From Gemmatimonadota bacterium (lineage in GTDB: Bacteria > Gemmatimonadota > Gemmatimonadetes > Palauibacterales > KS3-K002), in assembly GCA_020344215.1 (NCBI GenBank), contig CP070815.1, forward strand, positions 669,111-733,110: a stretch of 64,000 bases of DNA. The letters are read 5' to 3'. The notes under the pieces were generated by a model, which did not search any database, was not told where the DNA came from, and saw nothing but the letters and a program-made list of their open reading frames with translations. Shown here piece by piece: positions 32,811 to 40,381 of the stretch. A program made the position numbers and the translations under genes. The stretch's first letter is position 1. Each line of letters opens with the position of its first letter.

Positions 32811-34046
32811 GTGCGACGCATGAACTGTAAGACGCCGAACCGGGCAATCAGGTCGTCGCTTGAGCGACTCATTGTCGGGCTGACCCTCGTATTGTTGATC
32901 AGCGCCGACGCTTCTGCGATCCCGGCATTCGCCCGTAAGTACCGGGTGAGCTGCCAGCTCTGCCACAACCCGGCCCCGACACTCAACGATTTCGGCGAGA
33001 CTTTCGCCGGTAACGGCTTCCGCTTTGCCGCGGACGAAGAACCTCGCGACACGATCGACACGGGCGACGCGTCGCTGGAGCTGCTCAGCGATATCCCGCT
33101 CGCCGTGCTATTCGACGCTTACTTGCAGGGTTTCATCGACGGCGACGTCTCCAGGGATTTCAAGACGCCCTACAACGTTAAGATCCTCTCGGGCGGCACT
33201 CTCTTCAGCAGCGTGTCGTACTACTTCTACTTCTTCCTGTTCGAGCGCGGTGAGGTGGGAGGCATAGAGGATGCTTTCATCTACTTCAACGATATCGGCG
33301 GGGCGCCGCTCGACGTGGCGGTGGGCCAGTTCCAGGTCTCCGACCCGATGTTCAAGCGCGAGCTGCGCCTCGAATTTGAGGACTACGCCGTTTACCGCGC
33401 GCGCATCGGAGATCAGCCGCAAGACCTCACCTACGATCGCGGTGTCAGCGCCGTCTGGGACGTCGCGAATGTCACCCTGACCGGCACGGCTGTGAACGGC
33501 AACGGCAAGGGACCCGCTAACGACAACAGGCAACTCGACAACGACTCGCCACTAGACCTGTTCGGGCATCTGAATTGGTCGCTCCGACCCGAGTTGCGCC
33601 TCGGCTTAATGGGCTACTATGGGCAGTCGGATCTCGAGGAGGCCCCACCCGACAGTGCCAACAACGACCTCTGGATGGCTGGCTTCGACGCAACGCTCTC
33701 ATTTGGCGGGTGGGAGATCAACGGGCAGTACGTCCACCGCGAGGACGACCACCCCACGTTCACGCAGGGTGAGCCGACGGCAGAGACGGACGGGGGCTTC
33801 GCCGAAGTGATCTACCGATTCCCCAACTCGCGCATGTACGCCCTCGCTCTTTACAACAATGTCTACTGCAGCGAGCCGTTGCTCAACGTCCGGCTCGGCG
33901 GACCGGCCAACACCAAGCGTTATCAGACGATCACAGCCGGATTCGGCTGGATGTGGCGTCGCAACGTGCGCACACTAATCGAAGGCGGTTGGGATATCGA
34001 GCAGGAATCAACCCGCTGGACGTTGGGATTCAGCGCCGCTTTCTGA
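32811..34046 (+). CDS. Outer-membrane beta-barrel with N-terminal c-type cytochrome motif
   Basis: A 411-residue exported protein. The GTG at 32811 has GGAGG 7 bases before it. A signal peptide (LERLIVGLTLVLLISADASA) is followed by IPAFARKYRVSCQLCH, a single heme-c site at residues 48-52, and LNDFGETFAGNGFRF, conserved after it. The remainder is amphipathic beta strands with aromatic girdles and a C-terminal Phe, as in outer-membrane barrels (FEDYAVYRARIG, WEINGQYVHRED). Probably a heme-containing porin-like electron-transfer protein at the outer membrane; acceptor unknown. It stands alone. Confidence 0.8.
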   Translation: MRRMNCKTPNRAIRSSLERLIVGLTLVLLISADASAIPAFARKYRVSCQLCHNPAPTLNDFGETFAGNGFRFAADEEPRDTIDTGDASLELLSDIPLAVLFDAYLQGFIDGDVSRDFKTPYNVKILSGGTLFSSVSYYFYFFLFERGEVGGIEDAFIYFNDIGGAPLDVAVGQFQVSDPMFKRELRLEFEDYAVYRARIGDQPQDLTYDRGVSAVWDVANVTLTGTAVNGNGKGPANDNRQLDNDSPLDLFGHLNWSLRPELRLGLMGYYGQSDLEEAPPDSANNDLWMAGFDATLSFGGWEINGQYVHREDDHPTFTQGEPTAETDGGFAEVIYRFPNSRMYALALYNNVYCSEPLLNVRLGGPANTKRYQTITAGFGWMWRRNVRTLIEGGWDIEQESTRWTLGFSAAF

Positions 34047-34068
34047 GCCCGCTGGCGGGGCTCGGCGA

Positions 34069-34905
34069 CTAGCGCTCGCCGAGCTCGGCCCTCAGGAAAC
34101 TGACGGTTCGCGGCCAGCCCCGTTCGGTCGCCCGCATATTCGACCCTTCGCGACCCGCTTGCTGGCGCAGGAAACCGTGGCCGGCGCCCTCGTAGATCTC
34201 GTATTCGTAACGCTTGCCCAGCCTCTTCATCTCGTCTTCCGCCGGCAGGATCGTCACGTTCACCCGGGCATCGTCACCGCCGTACAGGCCGAGTACCGGC
34301 GCCTCCACGTTCACCAGCGCCTCGTTCGGGGGCGACGAGCCGTAGTAGACGACGGCGGCTTCGAGGTCGGGCTGGACGGTGGCGTAGCGGAAGCTGGTCG
34401 AGCCGCCCCAGCAGAAGCCGATGACCGCAAGCGCGGGGCGCGCTGCCGGCAACGACACGGCATACTCGGCGGCACCATCGATCCGCAGCTTCACCTCGCC
34501 GGCATCCAGGCCGCGGACCAGAGCCACGGCACCCTGGCGGTCAACCGATTCGCTACCCCCACCGTCCGGGCCCTTGCCGCTGAGCAGGTCCGGTGCGATG
34601 GCGATGAACCCCTCCGCCGCCAACTGGTCGGCGACGGCACGGATCCAGTCGCTGAGACCGTAGATCTCGTGGATTACGACAACGACGGGAGCCTCGTCGC
34701 TGCGCTCGGGGTAGACGACCCAGGCCAGCACCGAGTCACCGCCGGCTGCAGCATACTTTACCCACTCGCCGTGCCGTGGTGACGCGTCGAGCCGCGTGAC
34801 GGCTTCATCGCCGGACGCGGGCAGCTCCTGAGCCTGCGCCGCCTTGACGATGGTCAGTTGCACCGCGACAACTGCCAAGAGAGCCACTAGTCGCTTCATC
34901 CGCAC
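34069..34905 (-). CDS. Secreted dienelactone hydrolase-family protein
   Basis: A 278-residue alpha/beta hydrolase with a signal peptide (MKRLVALLAVVAVQLTIVKAAQA). The nucleophile is the Cys of GFCWGGSTS, the Asp lies near YGGDDARVN, and the His is in YEGAGHGFLRQ. PVVVVIHEIYGLSDWIRAVAD gives the oxyanion region. DLH-family enzymes open lactones or act as carboxylic-ester hydrolases; a periplasmic role is implied by the leader. Confidence 0.85.
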   Translation of the reverse strand: MRMKRLVALLAVVAVQLTIVKAAQAQELPASGDEAVTRLDASPRHGEWVKYAAAGGDSVLAWVVYPERSDEAPVVVVIHEIYGLSDWIRAVADQLAAEGFIAIAPDLLSGKGPDGGGSESVDRQGAVALVRGLDAGEVKLRIDGAAEYAVSLPAARPALAVIGFCWGGSTSFRYATVQPDLEAAVVYYGSSPPNEALVNVEAPVLGLYGGDDARVNVTILPAEDEMKRLGKRYEYEIYEGAGHGFLRQQAGREGSNMRATERGWPRTVSFLRAELGER

Positions 34906-35189
34906 TTCAGCCTCCAGGGTCGATGGTTGGGGATCAGCCTATTCCAGAAGAGTTTCCAGAGAAGTGTCCGATACTGCCGATTCGGAAGACGCACGAATAT
35001 CGAAGACTTGCCGCCGGCGCGCCAGTGCGAAGCCCGAGCCGATCCGGCGCGCCCAGGCCAGTCTGGCATGCCGGGCCAACGCGGGATAGGTTCGCCTGAC
35101 CGAGGGACAGCTGACCACACGACATAACACCTCAGGCCGCGCCTACTACCGATCGGTCTGTCGGGACAACCCAGACGGGGGTAAGCCAA
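34906..35189. other. Divergent intergenic region
   Basis: About 280 bp between the divergent dienelactone hydrolase and M14 peptidase genes. Short frames here have low-complexity translations and are not accepted. It must hold both promoters, but no clear -35/-10 pair stands out. Confidence 0.3.
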
Positions 35190-37775
35190 ATGTTGAAGCG
35201 CCTGCTACTCGCCGCCCCAACCGCTCTGCTTGTCTTGGCCGCGAGCAGCCTGCCGGCCGCAGCGCAGATCCCCAGCTTCGCCGAGGTCACCGGGCACGAC
35301 TTCGGCGAGCGGATCACTCTGCACCACGAGATGGTCACCTACCTCAGGACCCTGGACGAGCTCTCCGACCGAGTGCGGGTGGTGGAGCAGGGTGAGTCTT
35401 GGGAGAAGCGAGTTTTGCTCGTGGCGATCGTCACGTCGCCGCAGAACCACGCACGGTTGGAGCAGATCCGGCAAGCCGCACACCTGCTCGGGGATTCGCG
35501 GAACACGACCCTCGATGAAGCGGCACGAATCATCGAGAACCAGCCGGTCATCGTCTGGTACGGCGGTTCGATCCACGGATTCGAGCTGTCGGGCGCGGAG
35601 GGGCTGCTCAAGCTGCTCGAGCACCTCACAACGCGCAACGACGCGGCGACGATGGAGGTGCTTCAGAACGCCGTGATGTTGATCGACCCGATGCTCAACC
35701 CGGACGGCCGCGAAGCGTTCGCCAACCTGAATCACCAGAACCTGGGGCGGGAGCCGAATCCGCTGCGGGAAGATTGGGGCAACGACTTCGACTTCTGGCA
35801 AGCGCTCAAGTTCCGGACGGGCCACTACTACTTCGACAGCAACCGCGACTGGTTCGCACAGACGCAGCGCGAGACCCAGGCGCGTGTTCAGACGATCCTC
35901 GCCTGGCGACCGCAGGTCGCCGTCGACGCCCACGAGATGGGGTCAGACCAAGAGTTCTTCTTCGATCCCGGCCAGGAGCCGTACGCGCCTTACTTCCCCG
36001 AGCATTCGAAGCGCTGGTTTGACATTTTCAGCCGGGCTTATGCCGCCGCCTTCGACTCGGCGGGCTTCGAGTATACGACACGCGAGATGTTCGACTACTT
36101 CTACCCAGGCTATACGACCGCCGCCACCGACTATCAGGGCGCCATCGGTATGCTCTACGAGCAGGGATCGAGTCGCGGGCTGGCGATCGCGCGCTCCGAC
36201 GAATCGGTCCGCACACTCGCCGACGCGCTCGAGCAGCAGTACGTGGCCGCCTGGACGGCCGCCCGCACGTCAGTGCGCGAGCGCACCACGCTGCTCCGCG
36301 AGTACTACGAGTCGCTCCGCGCTGACATCGCCGACGGGCGGCAGGGCACCCGCCGCTACTTGATCGCTCCCGAAGGAGACCCCCTCCACATCGTTGAGCT
36401 GGTCAACATGCTCATGCGAAACGGGATCGAGGTGAACGTTCTCACGCAGCCGGCTCGACTGAACAACGTACGCGATCGCAACGGGGGATCGGTCGGCGGT
36501 CGCGAGTTCCCGGCCGGCACCTACGTGATCGAGGCGGCGCAGCCGCGCAACCGGCTGGTCCGCGTGCTCCTCGAGCCGGACGTCCCAACCCCGGAGGAGT
36601 TCCTGCGCGAAGCGCGTGCGCGGATCGATCGGGCGGAGAGCCCACGCTTTTACGATATCACCGCGTGGTCGCTCCCCCTCATGTTTAGCGTAGGCGGCTA
36701 TAGCTCGGGCGACGCACGGAACTTGCCGGCCGAACGGGTGACCGGTCAGATCGTGCCCATGGCGAGAATGGTCGAACGGCGACCGCGATACGCCTATTTG
36801 ATCGACGGCAGCGCGGTCGCCTCGCTGAGCGCGCTCTACCATCTCGAGGCCCAGGGCTACCGTACAGCGCTGATCCGAGAGCCCACCAGGATCGCCGGGC
36901 AGGACGTTGCCAGTGGCACCGTGATCGTTCGAATCGGGCAGAACGACGAATCGGTGCACGAGGCCGTGCGCGAGGTCGCCGAACGCTTCCGATTAGAGGT
37001 TCGTGGCACGGACACCGGGCTGTCGGACCCCGGGTTCCCCGTCCTCGGCTCGGTGTACTCGGTCATCAAGGCGCGTGAGCCCAAGATCGCCATGCTCGCG
37101 GAGGTGCCGATCTCCGGTTATTCCTTCGGCTGGACCTGGTTCACCCTTGACCAGCAGTACGAGATACCGGTCACCGTGATGCGCGTCGGTTCCGTAGCCG
37201 GCAGGAACCTCGATCGGTTCAACGTGATCATCGTGCCCTCGACGTTCGGGTCCGCGCTGCAGAGAGAGCTCGGCGACTCAGGGGTCGAACGCCTGAAGCA
37301 GTGGATACAGGATGGTGGCACGCTTGTGACCCTCGGGTCTGCGACCGAGTTCGCCCGCGACCTCAAGCTCATCGACCTCCGCTCCTGGTACGACCTCGAG
37401 GAAAACGAGGACGCGCAACGGGTCGGCGTCCCCGGCGCCATCTTTACGGCCAACCTCGACGAGCATCACTGGATGTCGGCCGGCTTTGAGAGTATGGAGC
37501 TACCGGTCCTGGTGAACTCGAGCCGCATCTACCTGCCACCCGAGGGACCACCTTCATCGAGCAGGCAGGTCATCGCGACGTACGGCCCGAAGCTCTCGGG
37601 GCACGCTTGGGAGGAAACGCTGGAGCGCTTGGACGGTGCCGTGTTCGCCTACGGACAGCGCGTAGGTGGCGGCCAGGTGATCGCCTTCGCCGAGGACATC
37701 AACTTCAGGGCCTTCTGGCGAGGTGCTAACCGCTTGTTCCTAAACGCGGTGATCCTCGGCCCCAGCGCGGACTAG
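35190..37775 (+). CDS. Secreted M14-family zinc carboxypeptidase
   Basis: An 861-residue exported protein with a signal peptide ending AAAQ. The carboxypeptidase domain shows GGSIHGFELSGAEG (His and Glu zinc ligands), DPMLNPDGRE, FDSNRDWFAQTQRET and VDAHEMGSD (third ligand and general region). The C-terminal half (about 400-861) includes GATase1-like sections such as VYSVIKAREPKIAMLAEV and GGTLVTLGSATEFARDL. The architecture matches large exported peptidases of Gemmatimonadota/Bacteroidota. An intrinsic terminator follows at 37801-37833. Confidence 0.85.
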   Translation: MLKRLLLAAPTALLVLAASSLPAAAQIPSFAEVTGHDFGERITLHHEMVTYLRTLDELSDRVRVVEQGESWEKRVLLVAIVTSPQNHARLEQIRQAAHLLGDSRNTTLDEAARIIENQPVIVWYGGSIHGFELSGAEGLLKLLEHLTTRNDAATMEVLQNAVMLIDPMLNPDGREAFANLNHQNLGREPNPLREDWGNDFDFWQALKFRTGHYYFDSNRDWFAQTQRETQARVQTILAWRPQVAVDAHEMGSDQEFFFDPGQEPYAPYFPEHSKRWFDIFSRAYAAAFDSAGFEYTTREMFDYFYPGYTTAATDYQGAIGMLYEQGSSRGLAIARSDESVRTLADALEQQYVAAWTAARTSVRERTTLLREYYESLRADIADGRQGTRRYLIAPEGDPLHIVELVNMLMRNGIEVNVLTQPARLNNVRDRNGGSVGGREFPAGTYVIEAAQPRNRLVRVLLEPDVPTPEEFLREARARIDRAESPRFYDITAWSLPLMFSVGGYSSGDARNLPAERVTGQIVPMARMVERRPRYAYLIDGSAVASLSALYHLEAQGYRTALIREPTRIAGQDVASGTVIVRIGQNDESVHEAVREVAERFRLEVRGTDTGLSDPGFPVLGSVYSVIKAREPKIAMLAEVPISGYSFGWTWFTLDQQYEIPVTVMRVGSVAGRNLDRFNVIIVPSTFGSALQRELGDSGVERLKQWIQDGGTLVTLGSATEFARDLKLIDLRSWYDLEENEDAQRVGVPGAIFTANLDEHHWMSAGFESMELPVLVNSSRIYLPPEGPPSSSRQVIATYGPKLSGHAWEETLERLDGAVFAYGQRVGGGQVIAFAEDINFRAFWRGANRLFLNAVILGPSAD

Positions 37776-37800
37776 AGCCAGAAGCTCATCAACGCGCTCA

Positions 37801-37833
37801 GGCGGCCGCGCCGGCGAAGCGCGGCCGCCTTTT
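37801..37833 (+). terminator. Intrinsic terminator after the M14 peptidase gene
   Basis: An 11-bp stem GGCGGCCGCGC...GCGCGGCCGCC with a 7-base loop is followed by TTTT. It lies 26 bp after the stop. It also blocks read-through into the convergent quinone oxidoreductase. Confidence 0.85.
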
Positions 37834-37865
37834 CGTCGCCTCACGTCGGGCGCGGAGTTCTCGGG

Positions 37866-38876
37866 CTAATGCCTCAAGAGGACCTTCCCCACGCTCCGCC
37901 TCGATTCGACGTACGCGTGAGCTTCGCCAGCCCGCTCGAAATCATAAACCCTTCCGATAACCGGTCGCACTCCCTGCTCAGTGACGAAGGCTCTGAGTCT
38001 CTCGAATACCGCCCTCAACCTGGCAGGGTCATCCAGCAGATAGCCCAGGTGCGTTGCCATCACCCCGGTTGACGACTCGGCCATCTCGAGCAGCTTCGCC
38101 CGCGGCATATCGCGCCAGGTCCACCACCACGACAACGGGTTCCACTTCTTAAGGTCCAAACCGGCGAAGCCCGCCACCACCAGCCGCCCAAACGGATTGA
38201 GTAGCTTCGTCGCCTCCCGATAGACTCGCCCACCTACGGTCTCCAAGACGACGTCGAATCCGCCGGCGCTGGAACTCAGACGCGCGAAGCAGTCGGAGGC
38301 TCGATAGTTCAGCGCATCGCGAGAACCGAGCGACCGGACCAGCGCCAGCTTCTCATCCGATCCGGCAAGTCCGTACACCTCACACCCGAGCTTCGCCGCC
38401 AGCTGCACGGCGGCCGTACCGACGCCGCCGGCCGCCGCCGTGATCAGCACCCTCTCTCCCTCTTGCAGGCGCGCCAGCTCAACCAGAGCGACCCAGGCGG
38501 TCATGTAGTTCACCGGGAACGCGGCGTTCTCCTCCATCGCGAAGGACGGCACCGCCGGGATGGCGCGTTCCTCGGGAATCACCACCTTCTCCGCGTAGCA
38601 GCCGGATTGCGTCCCCACCATCACCTCCTGGCCGACCCGCGAGCGGTCCACGCCCGCACCGACGCTATCGATCACCCCGGACCCTTCCATCCCCAGGACG
38701 TAAGGACGCTCGGGCGCCCAGGCATACAACCCCTTGCGCGAGAGGATCTCGGCGTAGTTGACGCCGCTGTAGTGCAGCTGCACGCGTACTTCACCGGTGC
38801 CCGGCCGCGGCTCGGGCACATCCGTCGGCTTGAGGACGTTCGGCCTCCCGGTTCTTCTGAGAACGATCGCCTTCAT
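37866..38876 (-). CDS. Zinc-type alcohol dehydrogenase-like NADPH:quinone oxidoreductase (MDR family)
   Basis: The 336-residue MDR enzyme has a GroES-like N-terminal domain (HYSGVNYAEILSRKGLY, VLGMEGSGVIDSVGAGVD) and a Rossmann domain with LITAAAGGVGTAAVQLAAKLG, the quinone reductase-type NADPH loop. The zinc cysteines of alcohol dehydrogenases are absent. It ends a minus-strand run behind the ArsC-like gene, 25 bp apart. It likely reduces quinones or enals as protection. Confidence 0.88.
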   Translation of the reverse strand: MKAIVLRRTGRPNVLKPTDVPEPRPGTGEVRVQLHYSGVNYAEILSRKGLYAWAPERPYVLGMEGSGVIDSVGAGVDRSRVGQEVMVGTQSGCYAEKVVIPEERAIPAVPSFAMEENAAFPVNYMTAWVALVELARLQEGERVLITAAAGGVGTAAVQLAAKLGCEVYGLAGSDEKLALVRSLGSRDALNYRASDCFARLSSSAGGFDVVLETVGGRVYREATKLLNPFGRLVVAGFAGLDLKKWNPLSWWWTWRDMPRAKLLEMAESSTGVMATHLGYLLDDPARLRAVFERLRAFVTEQGVRPVIGRVYDFERAGEAHAYVESRRSVGKVLLRH

Positions 38877-38901
38877 CGCGAGGTGGTAGGGCAGGTGCTT
38901 C

Positions 38902-39261
38902 TCACAGCAGTTCCGTCGCCCGCTCTGCCGGCCGCGCCAGCACGGCACGATCGCCTCTCTCGACGATCGGTCGCTGCAACAGCTCGGGATGCTCGGCGAT
39001 GGCGTCGAGGATCTCGCTATCCATGATATCGGCCCGTGCCAGGTTCAACTCCTTATAGGCGCGCTCCCTCTTGCGCAGAAGCTCGCGCGGCGCGATCCCG
39101 ATCTTCTCGATTAGCCGGTCCAGTTCTCTGCGTGACAAGGGGCTGGTGATGTAGTCTATCCGGTTGAAGTCGACGCCACTCGCCCGGAGCAGCTTCACCA
39201 CCTGGCGACTGGCCGGTCAAGTCGGCTTCTCGTAGACGACGATTCTTCCACTCGGATTCAT
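38902..39261 (-). CDS. ArsC-family thioredoxin-fold protein with in-frame TGA at the catalytic Cys (candidate selenoprotein)
   Basis: Read from the ATG at 39261, the frame gives IVVYEKPT, then TGA at 39217-39219 (codon 15), then PASRQVVKLLRASGVDFNRI, DYITSPLSRRELDRLIEKIG and APRELLRKRERAYKELNLA to a normal stop. The TGA sits where ArsC/YffB-type reductases have their catalytic cysteine (KPTC..C). With Sec there, the product is 119 residues, the standard family length; without it only a start-less fragment is left. The downstream sequence folds into a SECIS-like hairpin. A point mutation (TGC to TGA) or sequencing error is the alternative. The gene follows the CaCA exchanger and precedes the quinone oxidoreductase. 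Confidence 0.75.
39175..39213 (-). promoter_or_regulatory. SECIS-like hairpin after the in-frame TGA
   Basis: Starting 3 nt after the TGA, GCCA-G-TCGCC pairs with GGCGA-G-TGGC, giving 9 base pairs with one G-G mismatch; the apical part begins AGGTGG and contains GGT 15-17 nt after TGA. Bacterial SECIS elements lie in this place and often have G-rich apical loops. The loop is larger than in E. coli fdhF, so it is only a candidate. Confidence 0.5.
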
Positions 39262-39300
39262 GGCAAACTCACCGCGCGGGATCTACTCCGCCCAACGGAG

Positions 39301-40371
39301 CTAGGTGTTTGTGCCGAGCAAATAGAGGACGAACGCGCTGAACACACCCACCGCTATTAGTCCGAGGCTGGCCCATCCCACAGCGCGGAAGATCCGCGCC
39401 TGCTGGCGCGAGCAAAGCCCGACCATCGCTATCCCCGTCATCGTCAGTGCGGCGACGGCCGTGAGCACGTGTTCGCTGCTCGCCGCGTATAGCAGCGGGC
39501 CGTCGACGTAGGCTACGTCCTCTATGGCGAGGATCAGCAGATCGAACAGGTTACTGCCGAGTATGCCTCCGATGGCGAGATCGACGGCACCGATGCGCAC
39601 CGCCTCGATCGAGATCACCAACTCAGGCACGGAGGTGACGAGAGCCAGGAAGATGGTGCCAACGAAGGTCTCCTCCCACCCCATTGTCACAGCCAGCGCT
39701 TCGCCGATCACCGGAAGCGCGGTGGCCGCGACCACGAGCACGAGAGCGCTCAAGGCGAAGCGAAGATAAACAGCGGAAAGGCTCAGCGCCGCCAGGCCCG
39801 GGGCACGTGCCTGCGTAGCCTCCGTCAGCTTCGCCATGAACTGATTCTCACGACGCTCGAAGAAGAAGACGCTGCGCATAGCGATCAAGTAGATGATCGG
39901 AGCCGCGATCGTGTAGGGGCCGATGGGTCCCAGACTCACTCGGGTGAAACTGTTCTGGATGAACAGCGCGCCGGCGACGGTGCCGAGCAGGATCACTCCG
40001 AACCCCGCCGAGAGGCTGTGTCCGTGCTGTATGCCGCTGTAGATCGCCCCTCGCCGGTAGATGAAGTCGAGGATCGCGATTATCACGAGGTTGTAGATGC
40101 AGCTGCCGAGAGCGGCGCCGACGGCGAGGTCGGGTTGACCGACAACCAGCACCGCGCTCAGCCCGGTGACCAGCTCGGGCAGCGAACTGACGCTCGCCAG
40201 CAGGATCAGCCCGACCCAGGCCCCTCCCAACCCGGTGCGGGCGCCGATGAAGTCGCCGTAGCGAGACAGGCGGGCGCCTGTAAAAAGGATTGCAAGTAGG
40301 CAGAGCCCGAATGATATCCAGGCGGCCAGCGGGCTAAGCGAGTACACCAGCTCTGGGAACATCGACGCCAA
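39301..40371 (-). CDS. CaCA-family cation (Ca2+/Na+) exchanger
   Basis: A 356-residue protein with about ten membrane helices and two inverted alpha-repeats: SVSSLPELVTGLSAV with GSCIYNLVI in the first and SVPELVISIEAV with GGILGSNLFDLLIL in the second. The Glu in each repeat is the Ca2+ site. It begins 10 bp after the P-type ATPase stop, so both probably work together in calcium or another divalent cation extrusion. Confidence 0.88.
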   Translation of the reverse strand: MASMFPELVYSLSPLAAWISFGLCLLAILFTGARLSRYGDFIGARTGLGGAWVGLILLASVSSLPELVTGLSAVLVVGQPDLAVGAALGSCIYNLVIIAILDFIYRRGAIYSGIQHGHSLSAGFGVILLGTVAGALFIQNSFTRVSLGPIGPYTIAAPIIYLIAMRSVFFFERRENQFMAKLTEATQARAPGLAALSLSAVYLRFALSALVLVVAATALPVIGEALAVTMGWEETFVGTIFLALVTSVPELVISIEAVRIGAVDLAIGGILGSNLFDLLILAIEDVAYVDGPLLYAASSEHVLTAVAALTMTGIAMVGLCSRQQARIFRAVGWASLGLIAVGVFSAFVLYLLGTNT

Positions 40372-40381
40372 CTTAGCCTCT

